In this document: one piece after another, positions 35,060-43,849 of the stretch | How positions within the stretch are numbered: the stretch's first letter is position 1 | How the letters are laid out: every line of letters begins with the position of its first letter | From: an uncultured Saprospiraceae bacterium | Lineage (GTDB): Bacteria; Bacteroidota; Bacteroidia; Chitinophagales; Saprospiraceae | Direction: 5' to 3' | Assembly: GCA_937969415.1 (NCBI GenBank) | Contig: CALBWK010000110.1 | Span: 1-57,006 of the forward strand | Length of the DNA: 57,006 nucleotides | Position numbers and translations under genes: made by a program | Notes under the pieces: generated by a model | Seen by the model: the letters and a program-made list of their open reading frames with translations, nothing else | What the model was told of the DNA's origin: nothing | Database searches by the model: none

Positions 35060-36517
35060 ATGCAACTCAATTATCCGAAGTTATTCCAAACGCAAGCCTA
35101 CATCAACGGTGCCTTTGTAGATGGTGATAGTGGGACGTTTAAAGTGACCAATCCTTTCGATGGTGCTGTAATTGCAGATGTTGCTGATTGCACGCCTGCG
35201 CAGGCTGAACAAGCCATACAAGCTGCTGCGGAAGGTTTTAAAGTATGGAGCAAATATACAGCCGGCAAGCGTTCACGCATCCTCAGAAAATGGTACGAAC
35301 TGCAGTTAAAGCACGCTGAGGATCTTGCTCGACTTTTGACAACAGAACAAGGTAAGCCAGTCGCAGAAGCCAAAGGCGAAATTCGATACGGTGCTTCGTT
35401 TGTAGAATGGTTTGCTGAGGAAGCCAAACGCATCTATGGAGATACTATACCTGGCCACGCTTCAGATAAAAGAATCGTCACCATCAAACAACCCATAGGC
35501 GTCGTTGCAGCGATTACGCCTTGGAATTTTCCAAGTGCGATGATAACCCGTAAAGTTGCCCCTGCTCTGGCAGCGGGATGCTCTGTTGTTATTAAGCCAG
35601 CAGAGTTGACACCTTTATCAGCACTTGCATTAGCGCAGTTAGCAGAGGAGGCAGGCTTCCCGCCAGGCGTACTCAATATTGTAACGAGTAATAGCGCAGC
35701 AGAGATAGGCCAAGTGATGACGGAAAGTAAAACTGTTAGAAAACTTTCTTTTACGGGGTCCACAAAAGTAGGAAAGCTGCTTATGCGTCAGTGCGCAGAT
35801 ACGGTGAAGCGCTTGTCCTTAGAGTTGGGTGGTAATGCACCATTTATTGTCTTTGATGATGCCGATCTAGATGAGGCCGTTGCGGGGGCAGTAGCCGCTA
35901 AGTATCGCAATGCAGGGCAGACTTGTATTTGTGCCAATAGAATCTTTGTACAGTCTGGAATTTATGATGCGTTTACAGAAAAATTTGCAGCGGCTGTACA
36001 AAAACAAAAAATAGGGAGTGGCTTAGAAGAGGGTGTTGTGGTAGGCCCGATGGTGGAAGAGAAAGCGGTTCAGTTTGTAGAAGGTGTAGTTGCAGATGCA
36101 AAAAATAAGGGAGGCAAAGTCCTTACAGGTGGACAGAGATATGGAACATCGAATGGACTTATATATGAACCCACAGTAATTATTGATGCGACTAAGCAGA
36201 TGTCAGTATTCCGAGAAGAGATCTTTGGTCCTATAGCACCTGTATTCAAATTTGAAACTGAAGAAGAGGTGATCGCTCTGGCCAATGATACCAACTATGG
36301 ATTGGCCTCCTACTTTTATGGTAGAGATTATGCCCGTATCTGGAGAGTTGCCGAAGCATTGGAATATGGAATGGTAGGGATCAATACTGGAATGATTTCT
36401 ACAGCTGTAGCTCCCTTTGGTGGAATCAAAGAGAGTGGTTTTGGAAGAGAAGGGTCCAAGTATGGCATCGATGATTATGTCGAGATTAAGTACCTATGTT
36501 GGGGTGGTGTCAGCTAG
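35060..36517 (+). CDS. gabD: succinate-semialdehyde-dehydrogenase-type NAD(P)+ aldehyde dehydrogenase
   Basis: The 485-residue aldehyde dehydrogenase has the family landmarks TPWNFPSAMITRK (153-165), the base E255 in LELGGNAP and the nucleophile C289 in GQTCICANR. The SSADH-like C-terminal VAPFGGIKESGFGREGSKYGIDDY is also present. The overall pattern fits GabD (succinate semialdehyde to succinate), but the family is broad and another aldehyde is possible; no GABA transaminase is near. It follows the P-loop gene by 28 bp and lies upstream of the hydratase-like gene. Confidence 0.88.
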   Translation: MQLNYPKLFQTQAYINGAFVDGDSGTFKVTNPFDGAVIADVADCTPAQAEQAIQAAAEGFKVWSKYTAGKRSRILRKWYELQLKHAEDLARLLTTEQGKPVAEAKGEIRYGASFVEWFAEEAKRIYGDTIPGHASDKRIVTIKQPIGVVAAITPWNFPSAMITRKVAPALAAGCSVVIKPAELTPLSALALAQLAEEAGFPPGVLNIVTSNSAAEIGQVMTESKTVRKLSFTGSTKVGKLLMRQCADTVKRLSLELGGNAPFIVFDDADLDEAVAGAVAAKYRNAGQTCICANRIFVQSGIYDAFTEKFAAAVQKQKIGSGLEEGVVVGPMVEEKAVQFVEGVVADAKNKGGKVLTGGQRYGTSNGLIYEPTVIIDATKQMSVFREEIFGPIAPVFKFETEEEVIALANDTNYGLASYFYGRDYARIWRVAEALEYGMVGINTGMISTAVAPFGGIKESGFGREGSKYGIDDYVEIKYLCWGGVS

Positions 36518-36602
36518 TTGATCAATAGAGTCATTGACCTGCGATGATTATCTATTTTTTCTATAATTGATTACAAACATTTACTTCGAGTTAAGTTTTT
36601 GT

Positions 36603-36614
36603 TTGATTAATCAA
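36603..36614. promoter_or_regulatory. 12-bp perfect palindrome upstream of the hydratase-like gene
   Basis: TTGATTAATCAA lies about 105 bp upstream of the ATG at 36718, in a 200-bp intergenic region. It could be a transcription-factor site; no other copy was noticed in the window. Confidence 0.3.
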
Positions 36615-36717
36615 CCAAATTGAGCCGCAGTAGACATTCAATGCATTTATCAGAAAAGCTGACTTTGGGCTGTGGCCTATTTTGATATATTTGCCGCCAC
36701 AAAATCAACTCCTATCT

Positions 36718-37479
36718 ATGACTAACGACGCTATTGCCCAGCTACTAGATGAGGCTGCCCATACGGCAAATCCAATTGAGCAAGTTTCACTTTCTAATAC
36801 CTACGACTTAGAAGCAGCTTACGACATTCAAAAACTTTCCATTCAAAAAAGAATCGACAGAGGCGAATCTCTGATAGGTTACAAAATGGGCTTTACCAGT
36901 AAGGCAAAGATGGAGCAAATGGGAGTACACGATCTCATCTGGGGTCGACTTACAGACGCAATGTTTTATGAATCCCACAAAGAGCTGCCGCTAGATAAGT
37001 TTATACATCCGAGGGCAGAACCAGAAATTGCTTTCAAAGTATCTAAAGAAATCAACTCAGAACTCACACTTAATAATGCTAAAGATTATGTCTCTCACGT
37101 CGCAGTGGCTATAGAGATAATCGATTCTAGATATCAAAATTTCAAATTCTCATTAGAGGATGTTGTTGCTGATAATTGCTCCTCTGCCGCTTTTTCTATT
37201 GGAGAATGGATGCCCATAACACAAAATGTTGAAGGCATCTTAATGTCGATGGTGTTTGATGATATTATTATGGGTTCAGGAAATTCTAATGCTATCTTAG
37301 ATAACCCTTGGGCATCATTTGTTGCTTCTACACGATTAGCTCTGCAAAACGGTGTAGTGATGAAAGCTGGCGATCTTGTACTTGCAGGCGCGGCTACCTC
37401 TGCTGCTCATATAAAAAAGGGCCAATCTATTTCTGCACACGCTGATGGATTGGGTTCTGTATTTTTAGAGGTAGTTTAG
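36718..37479 (+). CDS. 2-oxopent-4-enoate hydratase / 4-oxalocrotonate decarboxylase family (FAH superfamily)
   Basis: The protein (about 253 residues from ATG 36718) belongs to the MhpD/HpaH/XylJ group. Visible family segments are GESLIGYKMGFTSKAKMEQMGV, the metal-ligand region HPRAEPEIAF with two acidic residues, and AVAIEIIDSRYQNFKF followed by VADNCSSAAFSIG. These enzymes hydrate 2-oxo-4-enoates or decarboxylate 4-oxalocrotonates in meta-cleavage of aromatic rings. No ring-cleavage dioxygenase is in the window, so substrate and pathway are open. I prefer ATG 36718 (MTNDAIAQ) to the TTG at 36682. Confidence 0.85.
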   Translation: MTNDAIAQLLDEAAHTANPIEQVSLSNTYDLEAAYDIQKLSIQKRIDRGESLIGYKMGFTSKAKMEQMGVHDLIWGRLTDAMFYESHKELPLDKFIHPRAEPEIAFKVSKEINSELTLNNAKDYVSHVAVAIEIIDSRYQNFKFSLEDVVADNCSSAAFSIGEWMPITQNVEGILMSMVFDDIIMGSGNSNAILDNPWASFVASTRLALQNGVVMKAGDLVLAGAATSAAHIKKGQSISAHADGLGSVFLEVV

Positions 37480-37501
37480 TAGTTCATTCAATTATAAATT
37501 T

Positions 37502-38167
37502 ATGGACATATTTAGAATTTTATCAGCCTGCTTTTTATTTCTGGGCCTCTTTATAGTTGGATGTCAGAATGATGAAAGTTGTTCTCAAGGCTCTGGAATT
37601 GAAATCACTAATCAGATAGAAGCAGAATCTATCAGAGCTATATCCAATGCCTCTCTAGTCGATATCAATTTAAGAGAAGGCAGTCAACCGACTGTCAGTC
37701 TTACAGCCGAAGACAATATTATTGATGATATCGACATCGTCTTTGTAGATGGGGCGATGACTGTAGACAGTGATCTAGATTGTATATCTACAGATCAATC
37801 AGCTTCGGCAGAGGTTACAACTGCAGGTTTGATTAATCTTCGCAATTCTGGAAATGGTGATATAACTGGACGCGTTGTACTTACAGATGCTGAGATAGTG
37901 AATCTGGGGAATGGAGATATCAATATTCAAGGGGACGATATCACCTCTCTTACAGTGACCAACACAAGTAACGGTGATGTGACCATTGCCCATGTGATTT
38001 CTCAACGAGCCCTTATTGGTAATTCTGGTAATGGTGATATCAACATAGTTGTAGAAGGAGAATTGGAAGTAGCTATTTCAGGAAATGGTGATGTTTTTTA
38101 CACAGGCAGTCCAAGTAGTATAAGCGCAACGATAACAGGTAATGGAGAGTTAATTGACAACAATTAA
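37502..38167 (+). CDS. lipoprotein with GIN-type (DUF2807) domain
   Basis: The 221-residue protein has a lipoprotein signal ending FIVGC. The mature part is a right-handed beta-helix-like GIN (head domain of trimeric autotransporter-type) repeat: NSGNGDITG, NLGNGDINIQ, NTSNGDVTI, NSGNGDINIV, ISGNGDVF, each about 20 residues apart. It is cell-surface or periplasmic and of unknown function. It lies 22 bp downstream of the hydratase-like gene and may be read from the same transcript. Confidence 0.85.
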   Translation: MDIFRILSACFLFLGLFIVGCQNDESCSQGSGIEITNQIEAESIRAISNASLVDINLREGSQPTVSLTAEDNIIDDIDIVFVDGAMTVDSDLDCISTDQSASAEVTTAGLINLRNSGNGDITGRVVLTDAEIVNLGNGDINIQGDDITSLTVTNTSNGDVTIAHVISQRALIGNSGNGDINIVVEGELEVAISGNGDVFYTGSPSSISATITGNGELIDNN

Positions 38168-38413
38168 CAAATAGTTCATCCTCTAGTTATTGTATATCGT
38201 TGAGGTCGAGCTATTTAAGTCAGTCTAATAAAGGGCATTTTTTGAACTAGATAGTTAAAAACGTCCTTCCAGAACTTAAAATAACATCTAAATCATTGCT
38301 TTGGAGCAGCTTACACATATAGTTTCACGCTAATATTATGATTTAACTATTTTAAAATTGGGTATTTTCCTATTTTAGCAGCATTTAAGGTAAAAACTAA
38401 AGTTTAGATAAAC

Positions 38414-40054
38414 ATGAAAAAGCAATTGTTCTCATTTATGATGCTGATGCTTGCATTTAGTTTCACTATGACTTCGCAGACTGCGGACAGCAAGTTTGGC
38501 ATTATGATTAGTGGGGGTAAAATGGAGTACAGCGGTGATATAGGATCTAACCTCCTATTTGGTACACCTTTCCAGGGTCACGTAGGTGGTAGATTAGGGT
38601 ATTATCTTTCTCCATCTTTCGATGTATTTCTTGCAGGTTCTTCAGGAAGACACGGTATAGATGAGACTGTAGACAATACACAATTTCACGAGTTTCTATC
38701 TGATGTATTTCAGGCCAACTTAGGCTTGCATTGGAAGTTTCTTAAAGGTGAGAAGTTTAATCCATTCCTTTCTGGAGCAGTCGGTTTCATCAATTATAGC
38801 AATGTCTTAGGTGACGGATCACAACCTGGTACTAATGATGCAAGAGGTGAAGATGCTTCTGGCTTACATATTCCTTTAGGTATCGGTTTAAGATATAACT
38901 TCACTGATAACTTCGGTCTATTCTGGCATTCTCAGTATGGTATCGGATTCGATGACCAATATGACGGTATCTATGAAGATGCTCCTAATGTTACAAGTGG
39001 TAACTTCCCTTCTAATGAAGTCACTAGTGGTAACGATAATTACCTTTTACACGAGCTAGGTTTAGCCTTTTCTCTAGGAAAGCAAGATGCTGATGGTGAT
39101 GGAGTAGCGGACAAAAAAGATGCTTGTCCAGATACACCAGGTCTTAAAGAATATGCTGGATGTCCAGATTCTGATGGCGATACGATTATCGATAAAGATG
39201 ATGCTTGTCCTCAAGTTGCAGGTACAGCAGAGTTTAACGGTTGTCCAGATTCTGATGGTGACAAGATTATAGATAAAGAAGATTCTTGTCCTGAAGTAGC
39301 AGGAGAAGCAAGATATAATGGATGTCCAGATTCTGACGGTGACGGTATTGGTGATAACGTTGATAAGTGCCCTCAAGAGTCAGGTGTTAGTAAGTACGAT
39401 GGATGTCCTATACCAGATTCTGATGGTGACGGATTTGACGATGATAACGATCCTTGCCCTAATACTCCAGGTGATGTAGGTGGTTGTCCAGATGCAGATG
39501 GTGATGGAGTTGTCGATAAAGATGATGCTTGTCCAGATGTAGCCGGTACGGTTATGGGTTGTCCAGATCAAGACGGAGATGGTATCGCTGATAAAGATGA
39601 TAAGTGTCCTACAGAAGCAGGTGTACCAGAAAAAGATGGTTGCCCAGCTGTAAGAAAACCTACTAGATCAGAAACAATCAATAGATACTGCGCTGCACCA
39701 ATCAGCTTTGGTTCAGGTTCTTCTAAGTCTGAGTCTTACGATCAATCTATCTCTGATATAGCAGCATTTGCTAGGCAGTATCCTGAGGCATTCTTTAATG
39801 TATCTGGTTATACAGATAGCCAAGGAGCAGAAGCAGCAAATCTTAGATTGTCTAAGAAAAGAGCTAAAAGAGTAGCGGATAGCTTAGTTGCAGCGGGAGT
39901 CAGCGCTGATAGAATTACACATGAAGGATATGGTGAAACTAATCCTGTCGCTGACAACTTAACTAAAGAGGGTAGAGAACTGAACAGAAGAGTTCAAGTA
40001 TGTGCAAGCACAACTAAGAGAGTTATTGTTAGTGATACTTCTACTAAGAGATAA
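38414..40054 (+). CDS. OmpA family outer-membrane protein with TSP3 repeats
   Basis: The 546-residue protein has a Sec signal (MKKQLFSFMMLMLAFSFTMTSQ) and an N-terminal eight-stranded beta barrel (about 25-215). About seven calcium-binding TSP3 repeats follow (DADGDGVADKKDACPD..., DSDGDTIIDKDDACPQ...). The C-terminal OmpA peptidoglycan-binding domain includes FFNVSGYTDSQGAEAANLRLS and GYGETNPVADN...RELNRRVQV. It links outer membrane and peptidoglycan, the TSP3 spacer acting as a rigid periplasmic rod. A strong terminator follows at 40109-40142, and the gene stands alone after a 246-bp upstream region, consistent with its own strong promoter. Confidence 0.93.
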   Translation: MKKQLFSFMMLMLAFSFTMTSQTADSKFGIMISGGKMEYSGDIGSNLLFGTPFQGHVGGRLGYYLSPSFDVFLAGSSGRHGIDETVDNTQFHEFLSDVFQANLGLHWKFLKGEKFNPFLSGAVGFINYSNVLGDGSQPGTNDARGEDASGLHIPLGIGLRYNFTDNFGLFWHSQYGIGFDDQYDGIYEDAPNVTSGNFPSNEVTSGNDNYLLHELGLAFSLGKQDADGDGVADKKDACPDTPGLKEYAGCPDSDGDTIIDKDDACPQVAGTAEFNGCPDSDGDKIIDKEDSCPEVAGEARYNGCPDSDGDGIGDNVDKCPQESGVSKYDGCPIPDSDGDGFDDDNDPCPNTPGDVGGCPDADGDGVVDKDDACPDVAGTVMGCPDQDGDGIADKDDKCPTEAGVPEKDGCPAVRKPTRSETINRYCAAPISFGSGSSKSESYDQSISDIAAFARQYPEAFFNVSGYTDSQGAEAANLRLSKKRAKRVADSLVAAGVSADRITHEGYGETNPVADNLTKEGRELNRRVQVCASTTKRVIVSDTSTKR

Positions 40055-40108
40055 GAAATATAAATCTATAACCTACCAGTAGGTTTAATAGTTTTTTCAT
40101 AACTGATT

Positions 40109-40142
40109 GATCCCAGTAGCTTGTCTGCTGGGATCTTTTTTT
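40109..40142 (+). terminator. intrinsic terminator of the OmpA-family gene
   Basis: GATCCCAG (40109-40116) pairs with CTGGGATC (40128-40135) and is followed by a run of seven T. A smaller hairpin, AACCTAC/GTAGGTT (40070-40085) with its own T-run, lies just before it. Confidence 0.85.
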
Positions 40143-40154
40143 GTTTATTGAAAT

Positions 40155-40658
40155 ATGGAAGTTGTCAAAGTATCTAGAAGTCGAATCAAAACCTTGTTAC
40201 TAATAATCGCTGCAATTGGCTTTGTTGCTACAGGGGTATGGATGATTGCAGCTAAAGACAGCGATATCTTCCTTAAAGTCATTGGGGCAGTCAGCGTTTT
40301 ATTCTTTGGTTCGGCTATTCCACTAGGTCTAAAGAAGCTGATCAATAATGATGACGGATTGCATCTGACGTCTAATGCACTGATAATAGAACCAGATTCT
40401 ACCCAGAAACTTGTTATACCCTGGACAGAAATTATCGGATTTAGGGTAGTAAAAATTCAGAGTACCAAGATCATCGTAGTCGATGTAGATAACCCTGAGG
40501 ATTGGTTAAGTAGGGAGTCAAATCCGATCAAAAGAAAACTTATGCAGTTCAATCAGAGTACGTATGGAACTCCTTTTAATATCTCTGCATCTGGATTGAA
40601 CCTATCGCATAATAAGGTCCTAGCAGAATTAGAACTATTCCATAACCAGTATAGTTAG
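40155..40658 (+). CDS. STM3941-like small membrane protein
   Basis: The 167-residue protein has two N-terminal hydrophobic segments (TLLLIIAAIGFVATGVWMI and VIGAVSVLFFGSAIPLG). A soluble PH-like domain follows (NDDGLHLTSNALIIEP...LVIPWTEIIGFRVVKI), as in the STM3941 family of uncharacterised proteins. Its function is unknown. It starts immediately downstream of the OmpA terminator, so it needs readthrough or its own promoter. It is convergent with the bacilliredoxin gene. Confidence 0.7.
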   Translation: MEVVKVSRSRIKTLLLIIAAIGFVATGVWMIAAKDSDIFLKVIGAVSVLFFGSAIPLGLKKLINNDDGLHLTSNALIIEPDSTQKLVIPWTEIIGFRVVKIQSTKIIVVDVDNPEDWLSRESNPIKRKLMQFNQSTYGTPFNISASGLNLSHNKVLAELELFHNQYS

Positions 40659-40725
40659 CGTCATCACGGTAAGTAACTCAGCTATTACAGAAACACTATA
40701 TTTTGCTAATAAAGGAGATGGTCCA

Positions 40726-41151
40726 CTAAGCGTTAACCGCGCAGTGCGCATTCATCGCTTCAATAAGATTGTCAGCAATCATTTGAGCTGAACGACCTTC
40801 TATATGATGTCTCTCTATCATATGGACTAATTGTCCTTCTTTAAACAGAGCTATCGCAGGAGAAGATGGAGGGTAGGGTAACAAGTATTCTCTTGCCTTT
40901 TCTACAGCCTCTTTATGTACACCAGCAAATACTGTTACGGCCTTAGTGGGCTTAGCTGCATTCTGAAGAGCAAACTTTGCTGCTGGTCTTGCATTGCCCG
41001 CTGCACAGCCACACACAGAGTTGACAACCATCAACACTGTACCTTCCTTTGATCCTAAGGCATTATCCACTTCTTGAGCAGTTGATAATCCGTCAAATCC
41101 AAAGTCAGTCAAATCTTTGGCCATTGGTATAACTAGTTCTATTGGGTACAT
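40726..41151 (-). CDS. BrxA/BrxB-type bacilliredoxin
   Basis: The 141-residue thioredoxin-fold protein has the CGC active-site motif at C47-C49 (VVNSVCGCAAGNARPA), the signature of the YphP/YqiW (DUF1094) family. In Firmicutes these remove bacillithiol from proteins; in Bacteroidota they accompany bacillithiol use or act as general disulfide reductases. Length and motif are normal for the family. The gene is convergent with the STM3941-like gene. Confidence 0.93.
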   Translation of the reverse strand: MYPIELVIPMAKDLTDFGFDGLSTAQEVDNALGSKEGTVLMVVNSVCGCAAGNARPAAKFALQNAAKPTKAVTVFAGVHKEAVEKAREYLLPYPPSSPAIALFKEGQLVHMIERHHIEGRSAQMIADNLIEAMNAHCAVNA

Positions 41152-41461
41152 ATTATTTTTTTAATGTGTGGTCAAAATTAAGCAATCTACTGATCACAAT
41201 GGTCCTAACAAGGATTGTGTAATTAGGATTCAATATATACCTAGTTTTTTCGCTTATAGCTTAGTTTTAAAGACAAAAGCCTTCATTATCAAGCCTTTGT
41301 ATACCTCTTTTGTATTATCCATTGAATTGGTTATTTTCATAATACGTCAAAAAGAGGTAAACTTGTGATTCGAAAAGCTGGCTCTTTTCTGGCTTAAATG
41401 ACCCCAGGAATAATGCGGTTTTCTTTGACAACTTGCTTTGGTGAGTTTAATCTGGACGATT
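41152..41461. other. 310-bp divergent intergenic region
   Basis: It separates the bacilliredoxin gene (minus) from the cytochrome-associated lipoprotein gene (plus), so it should hold two promoters. I see no convincing promoter motif, repeat or RNA gene. A 66-codon open frame at 41168-41368 is AT-rich with no recognisable features and is not called. Confidence 0.5.
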
Positions 41462-41842
41462 ATGAAAAAGATATTGTTTTTTAGCTTAGTCCTCATCCTT
41501 GTTCTCATAGCCTGTACTCGAGATACATTTATTCCGACCGCGGTAGATTGTGACGAGAATGCTCCACCGACTTATGATGGATTGATGCAAGAGATCATAG
41601 ATATGAATTGTGCTTATTCTGGCTGCCACGATGGTACAACGCCAGGCGTGCCTGGAGATTACACTTCTTTTGCTGGTATGCAAATACATTTTGGAGGCAG
41701 TATTATGGATAGAGTTATCAATCGTACAGAAGACCCAGTTCTAGGAATGCCCCCCAATAATGCTACAGGACCGATGGACCTCTCAGATGAGCATATGACC
41801 TTGTTTGCCTGTTGGATCGAGGCAGAATTTCCAGAAAATTAG
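41462..41842 (+). CDS. lipoprotein with CX4CH heme-c-like motif
   Basis: The protein (127 residues from ATG 41462) has a lipoprotein signal ending LIAC (C18). The mature part carries C50-AYSG-C55-H56, a CX4CH motif, then GMPPN and a closing FACWIEAEFPEN. Such short lipoproteins with a CX4CH motif are common in Bacteroidota next to cytochrome c genes and are probably small c-type cytochromes or related. Heme attachment at CX4CH is known for some cytochromes but not shown here. It precedes the DUF5777 barrel and diheme cytochrome genes by 21 bp and heads that operon. The frame could begin upstream at 41438, but ATG 41462 gives the signal peptide directly. Confidence 0.75.
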   Translation: MKKILFFSLVLILVLIACTRDTFIPTAVDCDENAPPTYDGLMQEIIDMNCAYSGCHDGTTPGVPGDYTSFAGMQIHFGGSIMDRVINRTEDPVLGMPPNNATGPMDLSDEHMTLFACWIEAEFPEN

Positions 41843-41863
41843 ACTTAAGTATACACTATAATT

Positions 41864-42766
41864 ATGCAAATTAGTTTCTCTTTATATAGATACATATTCT
41901 TGATCATTTTGATGTCGCTCTCTCTGGCGACTATAGCTCAAGAGAAAAGTGCACACCAGACATTCAAGGATACGAGAGTCATTAATTCTCAATCTGTAGA
42001 GACCTTGCAGAAAGGAATTTTAGATTTTAGAATAGGTCACCGTTTTGGAGACATCAATGGTGGATGGCAGACCTTGTGGGGACTCGAAAATGCCGCTGAT
42101 GTAATCTTCGAATTTGATTACGGGCTTACTGATAATATTATGGTCGGCTTGATGAGAACCAAAGGAAGTGGTTTGCTCAAGCAAAATGTGAGTGGCTTGT
42201 TCAAGTATAGAGTCTTACGTCAAGGGGAGCGAAGCCCATTTAGTGTCGCTTTCTCAGGATTAATGACGATCTCTACTATGCCAAAAGGTACAGACCCTGG
42301 GCGAATTAATTTCTTTCCAATATTTGCGCACAGAATAAGTTACAACGTACAAGCTATATTTGGTTCCAAAGTTTCTGAACGTTTTGCTTTTCAGATTTCT
42401 CCTCAGTGGACATACAGAAATATAGTACCCACAGATGACGGTCTGACGTTTCCTGACACCAATAGTCTACCTAGTGTAAGTGGCGCTTTTAAGTTCCAGC
42501 TTAATAAATCACTTGCTTTTATTTTCGATATGACAATTCCATTTTCTGAACACAGGAGTGAAGAAGATGCTGATGGTAATAGACAGTTTCATTATCCCCT
42601 CGGCCTTGGCATCGAGTGGGAAACTGGTGGAGGCCACGTTTTTCAGATGAATTTAACAAATTCAACTGGCATAGTGGAGACAGATTATATACCTTATACT
42701 CAATCTGACTGGCTGGATGGCGAATACCGATTTGGATTTACCATAGCTCGAAAGTTTAAGTTATGA
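41864..42766 (+). CDS. DUF5777 beta-barrel protein
   Basis: The 300-residue protein has a Sec signal (YIFLIILMSLSLATIAQ). The typical DUF5777 opening is present: RVINSQSVETLQKGILDFRIGHRFGDINGG followed by LWGLENAADVIFEFDYGLTDNIMVGLMR, then repeated amphipathic strands to the C-terminus. It should be an outer-membrane barrel. In many Bacteroidota it adjoins YceI-like proteins or cytochromes. Here it sits between a CX4CH lipoprotein and a diheme cytochrome and overlaps the latter by 4 bp (ATGA at 42763), which links it to periplasmic electron transfer. Confidence 0.85.
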   Translation: MQISFSLYRYIFLIILMSLSLATIAQEKSAHQTFKDTRVINSQSVETLQKGILDFRIGHRFGDINGGWQTLWGLENAADVIFEFDYGLTDNIMVGLMRTKGSGLLKQNVSGLFKYRVLRQGERSPFSVAFSGLMTISTMPKGTDPGRINFFPIFAHRISYNVQAIFGSKVSERFAFQISPQWTYRNIVPTDDGLTFPDTNSLPSVSGAFKFQLNKSLAFIFDMTIPFSEHRSEEDADGNRQFHYPLGLGIEWETGGGHVFQMNLTNSTGIVETDYIPYTQSDWLDGEYRFGFTIARKFKL

Positions 42767-43812
42767 TAAAAAATAGACTTGGAATTCTAGGGGTAGGCAT
42801 TTTAGCATTGGCTTTTATTATAGGAGCTTCGCTGATTAGCCCTGACAAGGCAACTAAGGATGATCTAGAATTGAGTGAAGACTTGAGAGTGTCTAAGGTC
42901 TTAACGATTCTGGGCGATTCAGAAAAAGAAAATTATCCTGATACTCGGGAGTTTGGGGTGTCTGCCAATAGGGGTGAGGCTCTTATAAAAGAAGGTTTCT
43001 CTACAAAGCCCGGTGGAGGTAAGACTAAGATACAGAGCAAGCATTTTGTCTGTACCTCTTGTCATAACTTAGAAAAAGAAGACCCGGATCTCACTAAGAG
43101 TGATCCAGAAGCACGACTTAATTATACTGCAAAAAATGGCTTGCCTTTTTTACAAGGCACGACACTATACGGAGCAGTCAATAGGGAGACTTATTATAAT
43201 GATGATTACTACCTCAAGTATGGTGAGCTAGTGGACGCAGCTAGAAATGATATCAGAGGCGCTATACAGTTATGTGCAGTAGAATGTGCGCAAGGAAGAA
43301 AATTGGTGGATTGGGAGTTAGAATCAATCTTAGCATATCTGTGGACTATCGATCTTAAGTTGTCGGATCTCAACTTATCTGCAGAAGAGTTGGATGTAAT
43401 CTATAAAGCCATCGACTCTGGAGATGAACAAGATGCCGCTATTGAGCTAATAAAATCGAAATACTTACTCGGGTCTCCAGCGCACTTCGGCTCGGCATCT
43501 GAGTCCAAGGGACAAGTCCCAAATCTTACTGGTAATCCTGATAATGGAAAAAAAGTATATGATAACTCTTGCCTTCATTGCCATCAGGACAGACGTTTTT
43601 CTTATCTGCAACTCGATAATGAGAAGTTGACTTTTAAGCACCTAAGTAAGAAGGCAAATGGTTTTGGTCCACACTCCATATTCCAAGTGTCTCGATATGG
43701 AGTCTATTCTAGATCAGGAAAGCGTTCTTATATGCCTCAATATCCAATAGAAAAAATGAGTGATCAACAACTCGCTGACCTAAAAGCTTACATTGATATG
43801 AGAGCAGAGTAG
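42763..43812 (+). CDS. diheme c-type cytochrome
   Basis: The 349-residue protein has an uncleaved or Sec signal (GILGVGILALAFIIGASLI) and two CXXCH heme sites: CTSCH (97-101) and CLHCH (270-274). A candidate Met ligand (M324 in SYMPQYP) follows the second site. The layout, two cytochrome c domains with a cysteine pair (LCAVECAQG) between them, resembles SoxA/thiosulfate-dehydrogenase-like proteins, but the reaction cannot be fixed. It overlaps the DUF5777 gene and ends the three-gene operon begun by the CX4CH lipoprotein. Confidence 0.88.
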   Translation: MIKNRLGILGVGILALAFIIGASLISPDKATKDDLELSEDLRVSKVLTILGDSEKENYPDTREFGVSANRGEALIKEGFSTKPGGGKTKIQSKHFVCTSCHNLEKEDPDLTKSDPEARLNYTAKNGLPFLQGTTLYGAVNRETYYNDDYYLKYGELVDAARNDIRGAIQLCAVECAQGRKLVDWELESILAYLWTIDLKLSDLNLSAEELDVIYKAIDSGDEQDAAIELIKSKYLLGSPAHFGSASESKGQVPNLTGNPDNGKKVYDNSCLHCHQDRRFSYLQLDNEKLTFKHLSKKANGFGPHSIFQVSRYGVYSRSGKRSYMPQYPIEKMSDQQLADLKAYIDMRAE

Positions 43813-43849
43813 GGGATTATGCTTATTAATTATTCTAAGATTCTACTCT

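Noticed and set aside
41168-41368. 66-codon plus-strand frame between bacilliredoxin and the CX4CH lipoprotein
   Set aside because: No recognisable domain, AT-rich with hydrophobic low-complexity product, and it lies where divergent promoters are expected.
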